The notes under the pieces are model-generated. The model saw nothing but the letters and a program-made list of their open reading frames with translations. It had not been told where the DNA came from and did no database searches. DNA of 64,000 bases from Ramazzottius varieornatus (taxonomy: Eukaryota; Tardigrada; Eutardigrada; Parachela; Ramazzottiidae). The stretch is from positions 62,001 to 126,000 of the forward strand of contig BDGG01000017.1 in assembly GCA_001949185.1 (NCBI GenBank). Direction: 5' to 3'. The position numbers and the translations under genes are program-made. How positions within the stretch are numbered: position 1 is the first letter of the stretch; each line of letters starts with the position of its first letter. Below, in pieces: positions 1 to 13,447 of this stretch.

Positions 1-1085
1 GTGATTCCGCGTTTCATAACTCATTCTGGTTTGTTCCATCGTACAGCTTCCACAATCGCAATTCCGTAAACTGAGACTCTCCTTTCAGCCTAGCTTTATC
101 CACTGAGGCGTCCGGATGCAATGTCGAGTCAACAGCAACTTCAACCTTCGCTCTTGTGAACCACTTCAGGACAATGTACATAAACGTGTATAAAGTTTGA
201 GGTTAGCTCTGCTATCGCCCCAAGATAAGAGCGGTATGGACGACGAGTTGACTAATGAATATAAAAAGACGTGCAGCAGTAAAAACTGAAGCGGGCCAAT
301 GTCAATTCAATATACACGATCGAAGAAGATGGTGCGTTTCCGCATCAAACGTGAAACTATCACGCACACTGTGCTGTATGTCTATACTGTATACATTGAA
401 CTTTCGAGAATGGCGCAGAAACAGTACAGTCTGTGTTTTACAGTCGGAGGAGATGCTTGTGTAACATTTATCTAACAGGGTTGCCTTGATCGATGGCAGC
501 ATCAGCGGAATATAGAGTAGTATAGAAGCGAGAGAAGACAAGTTCAATGTGGGATGGGGCAATTGCAAGCTCAGCAGTACAGTGAACACATCTATCGAGC
601 TAATGCTATTAAGCTGTCTGAAGTACACCAAACGTTTTTCAGCCTTTCTCTGTTTTGATCGTACGGTCCGTAGAGTACATGACACACTGGTATGCGACGT
701 GATAAATCCGACTCAAGTGGCGTATGCAGGATGATGCAGCACGCAACTGATTATGAATCATCTAATCGATTTTTTCACTTTTGCTGGACCAGCCTACTCG
801 TACTTTATTATCCGCTATCGTTGCAGACTTGCAGTATAGTGATACTTCAACGCATGAACTCATACCGAGCTTTATTGAACCTTCACGGAAAATCATGACG
901 CATAGATTTTGGGTGCAATCCGACATATTAGCGGAAGGTGTCGCTCTCTATTGAACATCGACTTTCTGCAGATTGCCAGTGACAGGTCTGTTCCGGGCCT
1001 GACTATGAAACAGCCATTGATTCTAGTAATATTATGTAGCCTTGATTGTAGTACCCAGATGACTGCTCTTCAATCAAGACTATAA
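1..1085. other. no recognisable gene
   Basis: Short open frames occur on both strands, but none carries a recognisable domain, signal peptide or consistent splice-site pair. I see nothing assignable here. Confidence 0.5.
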
Positions 1086-1087
1086 CA

Positions 1088-1558
1088 TATGGGTATCGGC
1101 GGGCTAATTTGCGTACGAACTGTCTTGACTCCGAACGACCCTTTTCTGACTTGTTATAGGCAATATCGCGGGGCATCGCGTGGTGAGTTTGCCGTACCTC
1201 GCCGTGGCTCAAAGTTTCAAAACATTGTTCGCCCTTTTGAGAAGATTTCTCTGGAAATTCCAGGGGAGGTTTTATTGCAAAATACGTGCGGGCGCATTTT
1301 CAGGCTGTACGCCGTCGCTGTGACGTCCGAAACATTTTCAGCCAAAATTTCGAACCCCTCCAAATTTTCCTGACGTAGCCACCTGACCACTGGTCAGACA
1401 GTCAAATTAACCCCAGTATCTTGTTCCTCGATGTTTGCTTCACTAGATTGCATCAGCAGTTTAACTTCGCCCTTGGGGTCCCAAAACATCAGACTCGTTT
1501 TCTCAACAATTAGACTGGGAAACGTTCGTACGCAAATTGGGCCGCCGAAACCCACATA
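1088..1558. repeat. TIR element, about 470 bp
   Basis: Imperfect terminal inverted repeats of about 33 bp. The left end reads GGGTATCGGCGGGCTAATTT and continues into GCGTACGAAC. The right end is its near-complement around 1524-1556. No transposase motif is visible inside, so a non-autonomous DNA transposon is the best reading. Confidence 0.6.
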
Positions 1559-1559
1559 A

Positions 1560-3098
1560 TCAGTACCTGTCATAATCAGGCCAGGAACATGCCTGGTATA
1601 CGCCATTTTCTTTTAACTTTCTACGTAGTTTCCGATCTTTTTTTATGGCACCTCCATCAATCGGGGCTTGTCTTTGACATGACTCACCTCCACCGGTGGT
1701 TGATTGACTTCCTGGTTGTAACTGTAAGATTTGATGTTTGATAATTTAGCTCTTTCCTGTGCACCTAAATGATTAAGGTTGCACACGTGGGCGATCCAAA
1801 GAGGATGAACGGCGCAATGAAAAAAAGGCTGGAAACCATCATCAAAGTCTCGGCAACTGCTGTGCGCTTCAGTAAGAAATTTCTTCTGGGAGCGTAATGG
1901 AAGCTTTGCGTGCAATGCTGTCCGCCACTTTTCCTTGTCTTTCCTATACAGTGCGTAGCACTTTGAAGTACTGGGCCATCTCTCGTGATATCGGTAGCGA
2001 CTACCAGGGAGGATCCTGAAGGTGGCGTGTGAGCTGCAAAAGAAGAAATTATTTGTTGAAGCCAGACAGGGACCAGACGGACAAATTGATTAATCACGAT
2101 GTGCTCCCGAATTTACCTCGTCGCGTTTATTTGGCGGTTCCTTCAGTAAGATACAGTAAGTTGGTCCGGCTTCCCACCAGCAAGTTCGATAAAACATCCA
2201 CGAAGAACTGCACCATAGAGAGAACATCCACGACGCTCATGAACTGAAATAAGAAGAGCTTCACGGGGTCAACGAGGAACGGAAAACAAGCTCGCTAATG
2301 AACCAGACATTGGTCCCGATCTCGGCCTCCAGAAACGAATCGGCCCAAGTTGTGATGTCGTTTATCGTTACATGGCCAGCATTGACGCTCTCAGCTAGAT
2401 CTGTCTTGAACTGACCCATGCTGCGGACGCCAAGATGGCGAGAAGGACCGTTAACGTATCAAACATGGAGATTAATGGTGGCCGCGATGGAACATCCGAG
2501 TACGTTGAAGAGATTGTATAGAAAAAGCTGAACGTCGCTTTAAAGTTGCAAATCGGGCAGCGAGATCGGGTGTTTGAACAGTTCTTCCGACACTAGTAAG
2601 TATTTGAGGTCAACATTGGTTGGAAGGGGAACGCTCCGTAGATGACTAATAAGATCTCGGATCTGTCTGCCGCTGAACACTGAGGCGCAGGTGGCGCTGC
2701 GGATCACCGAACGAACAGATGGCTCCACTACACTGATGATGTGCCATTGGGAGCTCAGCTTATCGATGAAGAAGCGAGACACTCATGCTCAAGACCCTTT
2801 CCATATCGAAGCTCGCAAACTGCGTCGCAAGGAAAAAAGTCAAAGTTGCCCATCATCGAGCTGCAGTGACAGAAGGGTGTCAGGTACTGGAAAAACCTTA
2901 AGTTGATCGAACACGGGCTAGGAGGAAAAAAGGAAAAATTGAAGCTAGCAAATAGACTGGATGTCGGGACCATTGTTTCTTGATAAGGTCTAAGCCTGAG
3001 CCGATGAGCGACCTGCAGAGGTCTGTCCCCCGAGACGGCTACAAAAGAATTCTGATTTATTCTGGTTTCCCTTCAACAGTCGGTTTCCGTGAATCAAG
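1560..3098. other. no recognisable gene
   Basis: Several frames of 70-110 codons lie on each strand and overlap one another. None shows a family motif or a plausible exon chain. Confidence 0.45.
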
Positions 3099-3100
3099 TA

Positions 3101-3473
3101 CCATTGTGGTCAGGAACGTGAGGACATGGCGAATCAAACAATCAAAATTGCTGTATGACGTGACGTCACGGCAATCAAAAGCCTTGATCAACGTTTCCGG
3201 TTCAGTCAGCTGTTTCAGGCGTAACAGGTGTTCTTTTGTGATACCGAGAGTCTTCCTGTGATCTCTTCTGTGATATCTAAAGCTTCATCTGTCATTATGT
3301 TCAAAAAGGAAGTTTGGAATGAGTTCAGGCTACAGGGTGAGTGATGGAGTGATTTAGATTTCAGAGGGTGCCTTCCAATAAAGTCCATCAAATCTGATTG
3401 CGATCCCGCCCCGAACTCCGCCTTCGTTTTGATTGACTGATTCGCCATGTCCTCACGTTCGTGATCACAATGG
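3101..3473. repeat. TA-flanked TIR element, 373 bp
   Basis: Terminal inverted repeats of about 47 bp (3101-3147 against 3427-3473) begin CCATTGTG and contain the shared core GAGGACATGGCGAATCA. Both ends are flanked by TA, the target duplication of Tc1/mariner/pogo-type elements. No coding capacity is seen, so this looks like a MITE. Confidence 0.7.
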
Positions 3474-3475
3474 TA

Positions 3476-6277
3476 AACGGGCAACGTATTTTAGCAATGG
3501 CGTGCTTTGGTTTTCTTGATCGAGGTTGACGGAAGTACATTGCAGGAGCTCAGACTTGCCACACATAGAGACATGTCACCAGACATCTTGTTTGTGGTTA
3601 CAACAGAATTTTCTGCACCGCGCAAATATTCCACGTCGCTCCGGTTCCGGCAACTCATCTACGTATCTGGTGCGAGTTTTCGCACAGGTGACGAGGCTGG
3701 CAGTAGTACTGCAGATGTGTGCCTACGTATACAGTGCTGAACTGGTGGCTCAAACGAGAATCGTCCCTTTGGTTTCGAATTACAGTTCGAGCTTGTCCAG
3801 AACCGGTATACCCACAGTGCACGATATTCGGCACGATGCCCCTGATGGCGAACTGCAAAAGAATGAACTAATAATTTCATTTCAGTATTACCGGGCCGTA
3901 CCACTGTGGAATCTTGATGAGCCCGTCAAATGTGACCTCGATCAGCGCAAATGTAGCCCGAACACATACTGTCAGAATCAATATATTCTGCATGGTCCCG
4001 CAGCATTGATTGCTCGAACGGTTGCGATGGCATTATCTGTACATGGGAAACTTCTCACAAGGCTTTGCCGCAACAGGGAAACACAATGTATTGCTCGGTT
4101 CAGGCGCGAGTATGTCTCCGCCCAGCGATTGTTGGGTGGTGCTCTAACTGTGAAAACTTGCATTGAGACGCGACATGCACATGCACACAGTAACTATCAC
4201 GAGCGTTTGTGAGGTCGCTATTCAGTGAAGCGATACAGGCATTACATCAGACTTCGCATGGTTTCTGGTTCATCTTATCGTCTCCTGATTTTCCGCCTTG
4301 CCAATCTCGCTTCCCCCAGTTCTCTTGGATTGAGCAAGTGACCAGCCTTCATTGAAGATGTCAGAGAAGATGCAGTTGAGCATTGGCTTCAGACCAGTTT
4401 TATTTCTTGTTTCAGTTTAGATTTGGATATATTGTGATGTTTTCAGTTCTGATGGGCATTTCAGTGAGTTCCCGCCTTCTTCGGCAGGTTTAAGACCGTG
4501 TTTCACTGATCTGATACTACCGTGTTACAAAGTTGCGGGACTATGCAGAATATAATTATGGAGTCTGGTACTATCGTACAGTACACGATAAAACAGAATG
4601 GGCGTTAGTGGAAACCAGGTGGTTAACCAATCGGATTTGGAGATTTGGTTAACTTCAAGGATGACTAGCTAACTTAGTTGCGTGTAAGAGGTCGCATTCA
4701 TTTTCGAAGGTCTTTCTTTGCTTACATTGTACCGTACCGTACTCAGAAACTGTTTCCTCTGGTATGGAGACACTTCAGGTACACTTTGTCGGTACCTGCA
4801 AACCTCATGGGCTCTTCTGAATTCAGCGGAAATGCCGGCTCATCGCTGTCGATCTTCCATTGTGAAAGTGCAGTAAGAAGAGGTCCTGACCAGGAGCGCC
4901 GTGAGCATCAGAGCTCGACTCCTTGCCCTATCGACGAAGACTTTCAGAGCGTGGCTGGAGGCCTTTCCAGCCTGTCCTTTTTCCGAACTTTAGCAAACTA
5001 AACACCTTGGGTCCGGCTAACCAAACACACTTGTCACACGTCGGCCTAACGTGTCCTCACAAGAAAAACGATTAGAAAATGCATGACGAAATTAAAGTCA
5101 ACGTTCGTCGTTCCTGCGGGCGTTTAAAGCCTCTTTCCACAAAGTTTTCTGACTAGGGACAGTCAGCTAGTGACTATGTTTTCGCTGAAGTCGCCATTGT
5201 TCGATATTCGAAGTCACAATTAAAATCACCGTCGATCTTGCTACTGTAAATCATGTGGTGTAAAGAATGCACAGAATGAGACGGAATCACCGTCAGGCAA
5301 TTAGGTAAGTCTCCAATTTTCGTGCTCCAGTAAAGTGTCGGGTTCGCTGACACTTTTCCGGGGAGCAGCTGTGTGCTGCACCCATGGAACTGATTGTGTT
5401 TCTTGGGTAGGTTGTCTTATTGCATCTCCGGATTTCCACTCGCTCGCATTACGCAGTTTCAGCTACTCATGTTTAATTACAAGCCTGGAATGCATCACCG
5501 AGCATGATTAGATCAACAAGACGAAGAACACTCCTTGGTATCACGCCGTACCGCAGTGAAAACAGGAACCCAGCCTTCTTGAGTAACGAGTTTTGTAGGA
5601 TCAGCGCCTTCAGCAGGGATTCCATCCAACCTCTCTACCCATATGCTTTTCAATAACCTCAGTCTGAAAGCTTAAGAATGGGAGCCACCGTAATCCATCA
5701 AGTAAAAACCGGGTGTGCGGTTCGGAAAGGACATTGATGATTGCTGTCATGCACGAGAACTTGAAAATGCACTCGCTTGATTACCCTAAATTTCGGTAGA
5801 AGGCTATATGTAATGGAAGACTTCAGACTGTGTAGTTCAAAGGATATTCCCTGACGTACCTTTCGAAGTACTGTACATCACTTGCACAAGGAAGTTATCA
5901 TCGGCACCCAGCGTGTACTGTGCCTACTGTGTACATCTTTAATTCTCGTTGACTACACCAACTGCCCGGAAGCTTTGCCACTCATCTGCTAAGCTTCCCA
6001 CTAAAGGCAGTAATCCCAGTTCTCAGAGTTGCTGTCAGCTCACACAGTCTGCCGTCGGTCCATGCCAGCTACTTAAGCACGCTCTAATCGACTTGATGCG
6101 CTTCAGCTCTCAACTTTCTCTTTTTGCGCAGGCTGGGTCGTGACTATCGTACAATCACAGACAAACAAGCATCCGTCCCAGGGCCTTACCCGTGTGCATC
6201 GGGAGCTCGTTTGGTCCAACGGATCTTCCAGCTGCAGAGCTGCATCATTTTCCCTCGAGCAGGACTTGAATATCACA
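3476..6277. other. no convincing gene
   Basis: The longest open frame (3526-4212, +, 228 codons) has no recognisable domain. It could hold one or two small exons, for example after the acceptor-like tract ending at 3890. Evidence is too weak to call a gene. The rest holds only short frames. Confidence 0.4.
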
Positions 6278-6721
6278 ATGCATTCTTTCACTACATTTTC
6301 GCTATCAGCGTTAGTCATCAGTGCCGTCATAACTGATGCTGCTGTCGGCTTCGCTCTACCCTTCGCCTATGGCGGAATGGACCGAGACGACAACGACACA
6401 GTCGGTAAGTCCCTTGTGATATTTCGACGTTACTCACAACCGCGCTGGGCACAGAATATTTTTCGGTGACGTTTTATGCGACTGTGGAAGAGGCTTTCTT
6501 CATCGTTTGCAGGGCCGTACGAGATGGTGCCGGAGCTACCTGCGACATCGGCCCGCTACTACATGGATTCCTCCAACAAGCGCTCGGCACCAAATCCGGC
6601 AGGACTGATGGGTCCCTCGCCTCGAGGACCGCTGGACGATTGCAAGTCTTATTTTGACTGCCGCCAACGCTTCATCAAGTATCTGGACTCCCTGGCCAAG
6701 ATTGGCCGCATGGGCCGTTAA
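6278..6721 (+). CDS. secreted peptide precursor A (C-x5-C family)
   Basis: Two exons (6278-6404, 6513-6721) joined at a phase-1 GT-AG intron give 111 residues. A signal peptide of about 24 residues ends in AAVG, followed by FALPF. Later come a dibasic KR site and, near the C terminus, DDCKSYFDC (two Cys five residues apart) with a basic amphipathic stretch RQRFIKYLDSLAKIGR. Paralogues B (19.0 kb) and C (21.2 kb) keep the same layout: signal exon ending in GFAL, phase-1 intron, C-x5-C then helix. Genes A and C have second exons of identical length (209 nt). I do not recognise the family. The ring-plus-helix layout resembles calcitonin-type hormones in topology, but no homology is shown. Inference: secreted signalling peptide. 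Confidence 0.7.
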
Positions 6722-8111
6722 CCATACTCCAAGCGGCTACGCTGCCATAAGTGTCAACCCTATTGGAACTTAAGTTCGTCAAAGCCAGCCAGCAGTTCCA
6801 CTGAGCCAAGAAACGCAGCAGCCTGTTTTTAGAGGGGATCTCGATTAACTACACTCAAACTGCACAATGTTGCTTCTATCCTCTATTCTTTACTAGGTAC
6901 CTTTCGCTCTCGTAGAGGTGCTGCCACTTACAGTCTTATGTGTTTAGGTGCTAATACTCGACAAAATTATGCTGCAAGCTCATTTGACTGTGACGTGTAC
7001 ACGCACGAAATGCTAGCTGTTCGCAGTGGATAATCCAAATACTGCGAATGTGCCTGCATGTAACATTGACAGCCGGTATTATGGTCTTGACTCTAACAAG
7101 GGGACCTTCAGACCATGCCATACGCCGATCATGTTACCGATACTATTACGTGATAGCTGTGCCTCCTAGCTCTCTATAAACAATGGGAAAGCAATGCTAC
7201 CGACCAATTCCTGGAGTTGCAGAAATCTCCGAGGAACGTCGTTCGCTTAGAACCAATGTTACAGCCGGGACAGCAATTCAAAGGTCAACCCGGATCGACC
7301 TGATCGACTCTCCAGAAAAGTACCAAGTCACATCGATCTGGTGCGGAACGTAGTTCTGGACCCCATACTAGCGAGGGACGTGCGAAAAGCCAACTTTCGG
7401 AAAACTGAATTCTCCAGCATCTTTGTACGTATTGATATAATGCACAGCAATTTGGACGCAAACTGCTAAAACGGCTTTTTGGCAAAACTGCCGTTATTCT
7501 TACAAGCATCAACCTCAAAACTTCTTTCTGCACCATCTCGATGTGGAACTTATTGTTTGTCTGAAGAGAAGACCAGTTTTCGGATTGACCTTTGTGGTGC
7601 TGTATGGGCAGTAACACTGGTTTTACAGCGAGCGGCGTCCTTCGGGATTCTCTGCCTTCAGGAAAAGCTATCACCAAGCATCGATAACATGATCTGCGTA
7701 TGACATGGTCTGAAGTTCCCGTTGTAAGAAAAATTGACATATCGTTTTCGAGGTACCATAATTAGGCGTCTTCTGAGTGCTCAGTCACGGACCAGCTTCA
7801 CGGCCAAGTGTCTTCTCAATATTTTCTGGATTTGTAAACACTTTTACGAACAGTCACGCATAAACCGATGCATTCCAGACAAATTGATTTCAGTGATTAT
7901 TTCAGAACGGAACTTGTTTGTCTGATCGAGTAATTTGAGTTTAGGGTCGGCACTCAATCAGGCTTCACATTACAAGAACGCACGGGCGGATTGGTCCACT
8001 TCGTAGCTTTATCAGCGTACCCGAACCTCGCACGCGTTAACATCAGATGATATGTTAGGCGGAAAACAAAGCTTTGCATCAGCGGAGCAGAAAAATCTAA
8101 TCAAATAACTG
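6722..8111. other. no recognisable gene
   Basis: This is 3' flank of the peptide gene and of the CUB gene. A 151-codon open frame on the - strand (7285-7740) has no motif or splice context to support it. Confidence 0.45.
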
Positions 8112-9157
8112 TCACTCGATCTTCTGGTTCTCATGATTGTAGAATCCGTTCTCACTCAGTTGTATCTTGCTCCATCCTTCCGAGCTGTAAGTGTGGGTAG
8201 TCGTCATCGTGTCAGTGACGACAACGGATGTAGCGGTTCTGGTAACAGTTTGAACTGTAGTCCTGATCGTGTTTCCACTCGACTGCGTCTGCGTGATGGT
8301 GGTGGTATTCTCCATTTCCCATGTGATGGGTGCCACGGTGGGGTGCTGGGTGCTATTCCAGCCTGACCACGTAGATGGTCTTGGGGAAGAGTTCCATGGA
8401 CGCAGAGTGGAGCTGGGATAGACCGGAGACCACTGACTGGATGTATTTCGGCTGGTCGATGGTGGGGCAGTGGTAGAGTTGTGCTGGCCTAAGGGGACGG
8501 CTGCAGAAGGAAGATTGTCTCAACCATTATCCACAACGTACAGGTTTCAATGCATCTGACCCAATGGGCGACGACAACAGACTTACATGCCACGTAGAGA
8601 CGGAAGCCGCGTCTGGTGATACTACCGTCAGTGACGAAGATTGCTTCCTACGAGGAAATCGGGTTTCGTCTTAAGTATCGGTATTTTCAAATGATGTTCA
8701 ACGTTTCTGTACGATGCGTCAACACACCACGCTGTGGCTGTCAGAATAAATCGGCCATGTTAAGTTCTGTCCATTGCCGGTGATCTTGGCTAGCAGACGG
8801 TTAGTGGAAGGGGAAGTGTCATACAGGTAAAGGTTGTCCCAGCCATCTTCCAGGTCCACGTCATAAGGGTGGAACTGCGAAAAGAACGCGAGGTAGGAAA
8901 TGTTTTAACACGATAATCTTGTACCTACTGCCTCATAGTGTCTTATTCAGATTGAATTCACGCGCGCTTTTGCATCCCTACCACCATCTTTTGGTCGGGG
9001 TCGGTGGTGATCCAGGTTATACAGTCAAGGTTGTTCGAATAATTGCCGTGACCGTAGTTGGGCGATTCGAAAACTAAGTACAACTTTGGCTCGTTCACCT
9101 TATGGCTATATAATTTGCCAGGATCAGAACAATTCTCACGGTTAAGAACCATCTCTG
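8112..9157 (-). CDS. secreted CUB-domain protein with Thr/Ser-rich tail (5' end not found)
   Basis: Four exons read leftwards: about 9157-8982, 8874-8728, 8647-8587 and 8500-8112, all in phase. The first three make one CUB domain. Landmarks are NCSDPGKLY, FESPNYGHGNYSNNLDC, FHPYDVDLEDGWDNLYLYD and IFVTDGSITRRGFRLYVA, matching the family pattern of SPNY, D-x-L-x-L-Y-D and the terminal sD...GF. The last exon is a tail of about 130 residues rich in Thr, Ser, Asn and Pro, with NST/NTS sequons and runs such as NTTTITQTQSS, so probably O-glycosylated. It has no membrane segment. The exon with the signal peptide was not found upstream. CUB domains mediate extracellular protein binding; the partner is unknown. 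Confidence 0.75.
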
Positions 9158-9199
9158 GCCGGGCCCGCATGCGCTCTTTTTATCTCACGTAATTGCATA

Positions 9200-11170
9200 C
9201 TCTCTGTTCCCGGTCTTGTTTATCATTGCTTTCATCTTAGCGTCGCCCGTTCCTTGATCTATACTCGTTGGTTCATTGATCGAGTTTCCATGTCTTACCA
9301 ATTCTAATCATGTGAGCTTGGTAAGTCAGTCTGCGACTTTTGGACATCTGTTCTTTGAAGGCACGGCGACGAGCTGTTCGTGATGGGGAGTTTATCCCAA
9401 AAATTCCACAATAAGTCTGTTCCTATTCATGGGTCCTTCTGTTCCCTAAACCTCATCCAAACTTAATCATGACTTGAGAAAGTCTATTCAACGAATAGGG
9501 GAAACAACAGCAGAAAACTCATCCCGGCTTTTCTTGTGCCCAGCAATGGGAAGAACATGGTAACAATCTTCCTTTTGAACATTCACTGGCATTCGCTTAC
9601 GAACAACTTTTCTCATTGGGGCTTTTCAACATTGGGGTTTACTCAATTATAGGCTTTTCAACATTGAGTAAACCCCTCTTCGTTCCGCCGCTGGCTCCTC
9701 AATTCTGTGGCATCTTCCTATCTCTAAGCCTGTCACGAGAGAAAGAAGAGTGTCTGTTCTAGCCCGGCGAACAAAACCTAGGCGATTTGGAGCAGAAGGA
9801 GCTAAGATTCAGACCGCCCGAATTGTGCAAGTTTACCTCGTAGCGTGTAAGAAGATATATGCAGCGAGCCACCATGAGCTCTCGAATGAAGAGCCGGCTA
9901 GGACCAATACTGCACTCTCATTTCTGGAAAGTTCGTACAAAACAAAACCTCGAGAGACCTTGTTAGGTATTGAAAGTTGGCAGAAACTCTAGAAACAGCC
10001 TATTGCTCCTTAGACTTGGTTTTGCTGATCCAACGAAGGACCGACCAGTAATAACGTAAGCGCGCTGCAGTACAAACGAGCCTCCACTCTCAGTTCCTGC
10101 GGTCCTCCTTGCAGTTGACTTAGCACCATCATGCAGTTATACCGTATGACGGCTGTTAGGAGGCTTTGCAAACGAGCTGTCGAAGTACATCGACTTCTTG
10201 GCCGGACCGAGAAACCCAAACAAAAAGTTTATCGGCCCACGAAACGCTAGGAGGAGGAAGACGGAAGGACAGCCGAAACAGAAAGAAAGCAGAAAGAGCA
10301 GAGCAACTGATCTAAGATCGCGTCCCGTTCGACTACTGTACGACTCGTACTACAACCAACGGAGGCGAGTGATAGGTGCTGTTGCTGGTTCTGGAGATAG
10401 ATGTGTCCAGTCAAGATGGAGAAGTAAGTGGAGGTGTTTTTTACCGAGAACCCGGCGGTACCGCAGCGAGCCGGTAAGCAGTTACCATCAGTGCACGAGG
10501 GTCATGCTTTCGATGCGAGACCTGTAATAATCGGTTTCTCGAGGGATATAACCGCTCCTTTAAAGTTATTACAGACTAATCTACGTTGCGCAGTTACATG
10601 TACGAGGAGGGAAACCCAACTTTTCTAACGGGCATACTTTGCTAGGTCAAATTCTGCAGGTGGCGCGGTCCTGTGTCTTGTTCAGCTGATAAGGTTCTAC
10701 GGCCATAAGGACCGAGCGAGAGTTAGCAAAGTTTTAGCTGTTCCGATTTCGAATAGAACCCAGCCGTAAAGCTGTAGTGACGCTGCACCACAACTGCGCG
10801 ATTTCTATTTAGCACGGCACATATGCGGTTAACTGAATCAGCTGATTTGGCTGCCGTACGCCCTCTGCAGAAAGTGCTGACCCTAATATCGGAAGCCATT
10901 TTCAAACGATCTTACTCCTGATTTATTCCCGCTACGATCTGTCACCTATTTTCGAACCAGGCTGGTGCAGATTGAGGAAAAGAGTTGAGACAAATTAACA
11001 GAAAAATTTGACAATTTCTGGTTGGAAGACTATTGAGAAAGTCTTCAGTTAGAAAAGTAGTAGTAGCTAGTTTGGCGAGTTAGAAAAGTTAGGTATCGCT
11101 CCTCGTACAAAAGAAGACATATCGTTAAGGCAGGTTTCTGGTCGATCGAGACAAGTATCAAACAGAGACG
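9200..11170. other. no recognisable gene
   Basis: Short frames exist on both strands (for example 10198-10527, +, Arg-rich), without domains or coherent splicing. The signal exon of the CUB gene may lie near 9.2 kb but I could not place it. Confidence 0.4.
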
Positions 11171-11175
11171 TTGAA

Positions 11176-11877
11176 CTACAGTCGGACTAGAACAGCACCT
11201 TGCTTTATGAAACTAAGAGCCAACAGTCCGAGCATCACGAAATGGGCGCTTGTCACACTCTCCGCACTGTTACATTCGGCAGTACTGCAAAGGCAGGTCG
11301 CTAAGGTCCCAAGCGTTAACTGATCCTTGGCTACGCACCCCACCGGTATGTTTAAAGCGTTCTGACTGACGCATCCTCTTTCGTACATCGCTACAAGAGC
11401 AAACACGCGTACGGTTACGAGTAATTATTTCGCTCAGATGGGTAGAAGATCTTTCATACGGTATAATTAATCGGAATCACTGGGGAAACCCCAAGTACGC
11501 GGTTCGTAACCCAGACTTACCGACGCTGTGTTGACCTTCACTGTGAACGGTGACTCTCTTGAAGCACGCTTGATCTGGGCTATCTGGACAGTCTTTCGCA
11601 GGGATTTTCGTACTCTTGAATGGCTCAGCACAGCCTCCGTACTTCGAAGCACTTTCTTTGCACTCGTAGCACCTGAGCCCGTAACCTGCATTGAGAAGGT
11701 ATCCACATGCACTACAAGTTGAGCCTTACATGCGGTCATTCTGGTACCCATCAACTTTTCCGTCAACTGGGACAGTGTCACATAAGAATCCGATGCACAT
11801 GTAAGTAACCGTCAATTACCAGTTGAGAACGAAGCGAGCAGTATGACGCCGACCACAAGGTGTTGCAATTCCGCCAT
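11176..11877 (-). CDS. Ly6/uPAR three-finger protein 1, GPI-anchored
   Basis: Three exons (11877-11820, 11685-11521, 11390-11176) with phase-1 introns. Exon 1 encodes the signal peptide MAELQHLVVGVILLASFST. Exon 2 opens GYGLRCYECKES, the Ly6 signature start, and carries the first disulfide set (C-x2-C, GGC, DC, AC). Exon 3 has RGC, GC and the closing CLCSTAECN (family: C-x-C-x3-x-C-N), then a hydrophobic C terminus typical of GPI-anchor signals. It would be an extracellular membrane-tethered protein. The family includes snake-toxin-fold modulators of receptors; the ligand here is unknown. It is first in a run of five - strand genes with the same exon layout, which implies tandem duplication. 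Confidence 0.85.
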
Positions 11878-12467
11878 AATGTCCTGAATGGCTGCCTTGT
11901 TGGAATAAAGGGATTGGTCGCTTGATTAGTCCAAAAGATTGATCACTGTTGGCTGTCGAGGATTAAACAGAGCGCAATGTTGAGCAGGAATGTCGGAGAG
12001 CAAACAGAAATGTGGAGTGTCGAACAAACACGACAACTAAAGGTTCCCTCTCAGACAAACATTCGCGTTGGTCGTTGCGTATTGTTTGTGCATGAGTCCG
12101 ACAGGAACTGAGATAGCTTTATTCATATTGATTCATGCCGTTTTCACAGAATGGTTGTTTGTCCAACCTCAGAGTCCAACCAAGCCTGTTGACTGCTGCA
12201 GAATAAGCGGCCCCTGTACTGTCGGGTACGTTTTACGACTATTACCCTTTTCGAAAGTCGCGAGAATGGTTCATAGAGCATTAAGTTGCGCAAGTGTGCC
12301 AATGAATTCCGTACAATGCAGAGTCCGAGAATGTTTTTACATTTAGCACGTTTGAGTTTTATGCGCCATTCTCTTTCAAATTCGCGGGCTGCGTAACCGC
12401 GGTACCCTTGTCACTCATCAAGACCGTAAAAAGCGGCGCATGATGAAAAAAATCTTACTGCTGTATT

Positions 12468-13023
12468 TCACGCCATAATGAGCTTGATGGTTATGAAACA
12501 CATCATGGTAAACAGCAGAGTCGATGTGAGTCCCCGAGTAGAACTTTCTGCTCCGTTGCATTCGTCCCGGTCACAAATACAGCTCGTGAACGAACCTTGG
12601 TTGTCGTTTTGTTTCGTGCATCCGGCAGCCTGTGTCCGACGTTCTGCGCAACCTCGGTGTATGTTTGCTGGAAAATAGCACAGTCATTAAATATGTTTCT
12701 GTAGTTATCGTAGAATAGTTTGTTTGGTGTGCTTACATCCGCCCTCGGTGGCAGTTTTGTCGCGGAACACTTTAACGCACACATCGTAAGGAGATTCACA
12801 CACAGCAACTTTGGAATCCTTCTTGCGGAACGGTTCACCGCAGTGGTAGCAGTCGTAACATCTGATGGCGTCTGAAATAGCTTTTCACTCACTTTCTTCC
12901 TTCTCTCCACATATCGATTAGACAAATGCAAAAACGTCGAACGAAAGGTATGTCCTTACCGACGATAACTGCAGAGACGATCGTGACGAGGAAGAAGGTC
13001 ATCAAGGTTCTTCCGCGACTCAT
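12468..13023 (-). CDS. Ly6/uPAR three-finger protein 2, GPI-anchored
   Basis: Three exons (13023-12960, 12871-12737, 12667-12468), both introns phase 1. The signal exon reads MSRGRTLMTFFLVTIVSAVIV. Exon 2 has DAIRCYDCYHCGEPF, with VCESPYDVC later. Exon 3 has HRGCAERR, AGC and the closing CICDRDECN, followed by a hydrophobic tail ending TMMCFITIKLIMA, a likely GPI signal. The extra Cys right after the CYDC start (YHC) is shared only with Ly6 gene 3 (CVDC), so genes 2 and 3 look like the closest pair. The intron-1 region contains no recognised repeat. Confidence 0.85.
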
Positions 13024-13447
13024 CTTCGACCGTGAAAATCAAGAACTTAATTTCCCGGGAATATCTAGGATGGTCGAGTACCAGAAATACACCACTATCA
13101 ATATGGAGCAAGCCTTGACTGGTCTGGAACTGGCAGGGCGCGTGATGGCAGTTGATGTGACGGAAAGGAAAGTCAAGGTTTCCTCAAACTTCATTCAGTT
13201 CTTCTTCCGCTGTTTGGTTTGCACTTGTCAGATTTTGTATACCTTACTCATAAAGGAAGATAACAGTGTGTGCTGTGCTACATAATACACACCTTCCTTG
13301 ACTCGATCGGCGCGGGAATGACGCTGAGTAAGCTAAGTAATTACGACAATTTATGTTAGTCAGTGTTCTGTGGGACCGCCGAATGTCCGAAGTTTTGCAG
13401 TTTCGCTCCAAATTCTTTAGCATTTGGCACACGTTCTTACGTTGCAG

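Noticed and set aside
3526-4212. 228-codon open frame on the + strand
   Set aside because: The longest frame of the first 5 kb, but there is no domain, no signal peptide at the Met and no stable splice interpretation. Left as unassigned.
7285-7740. 151-codon open frame on the - strand
   Set aside because: No motif or splice context; composition is not protein-like.
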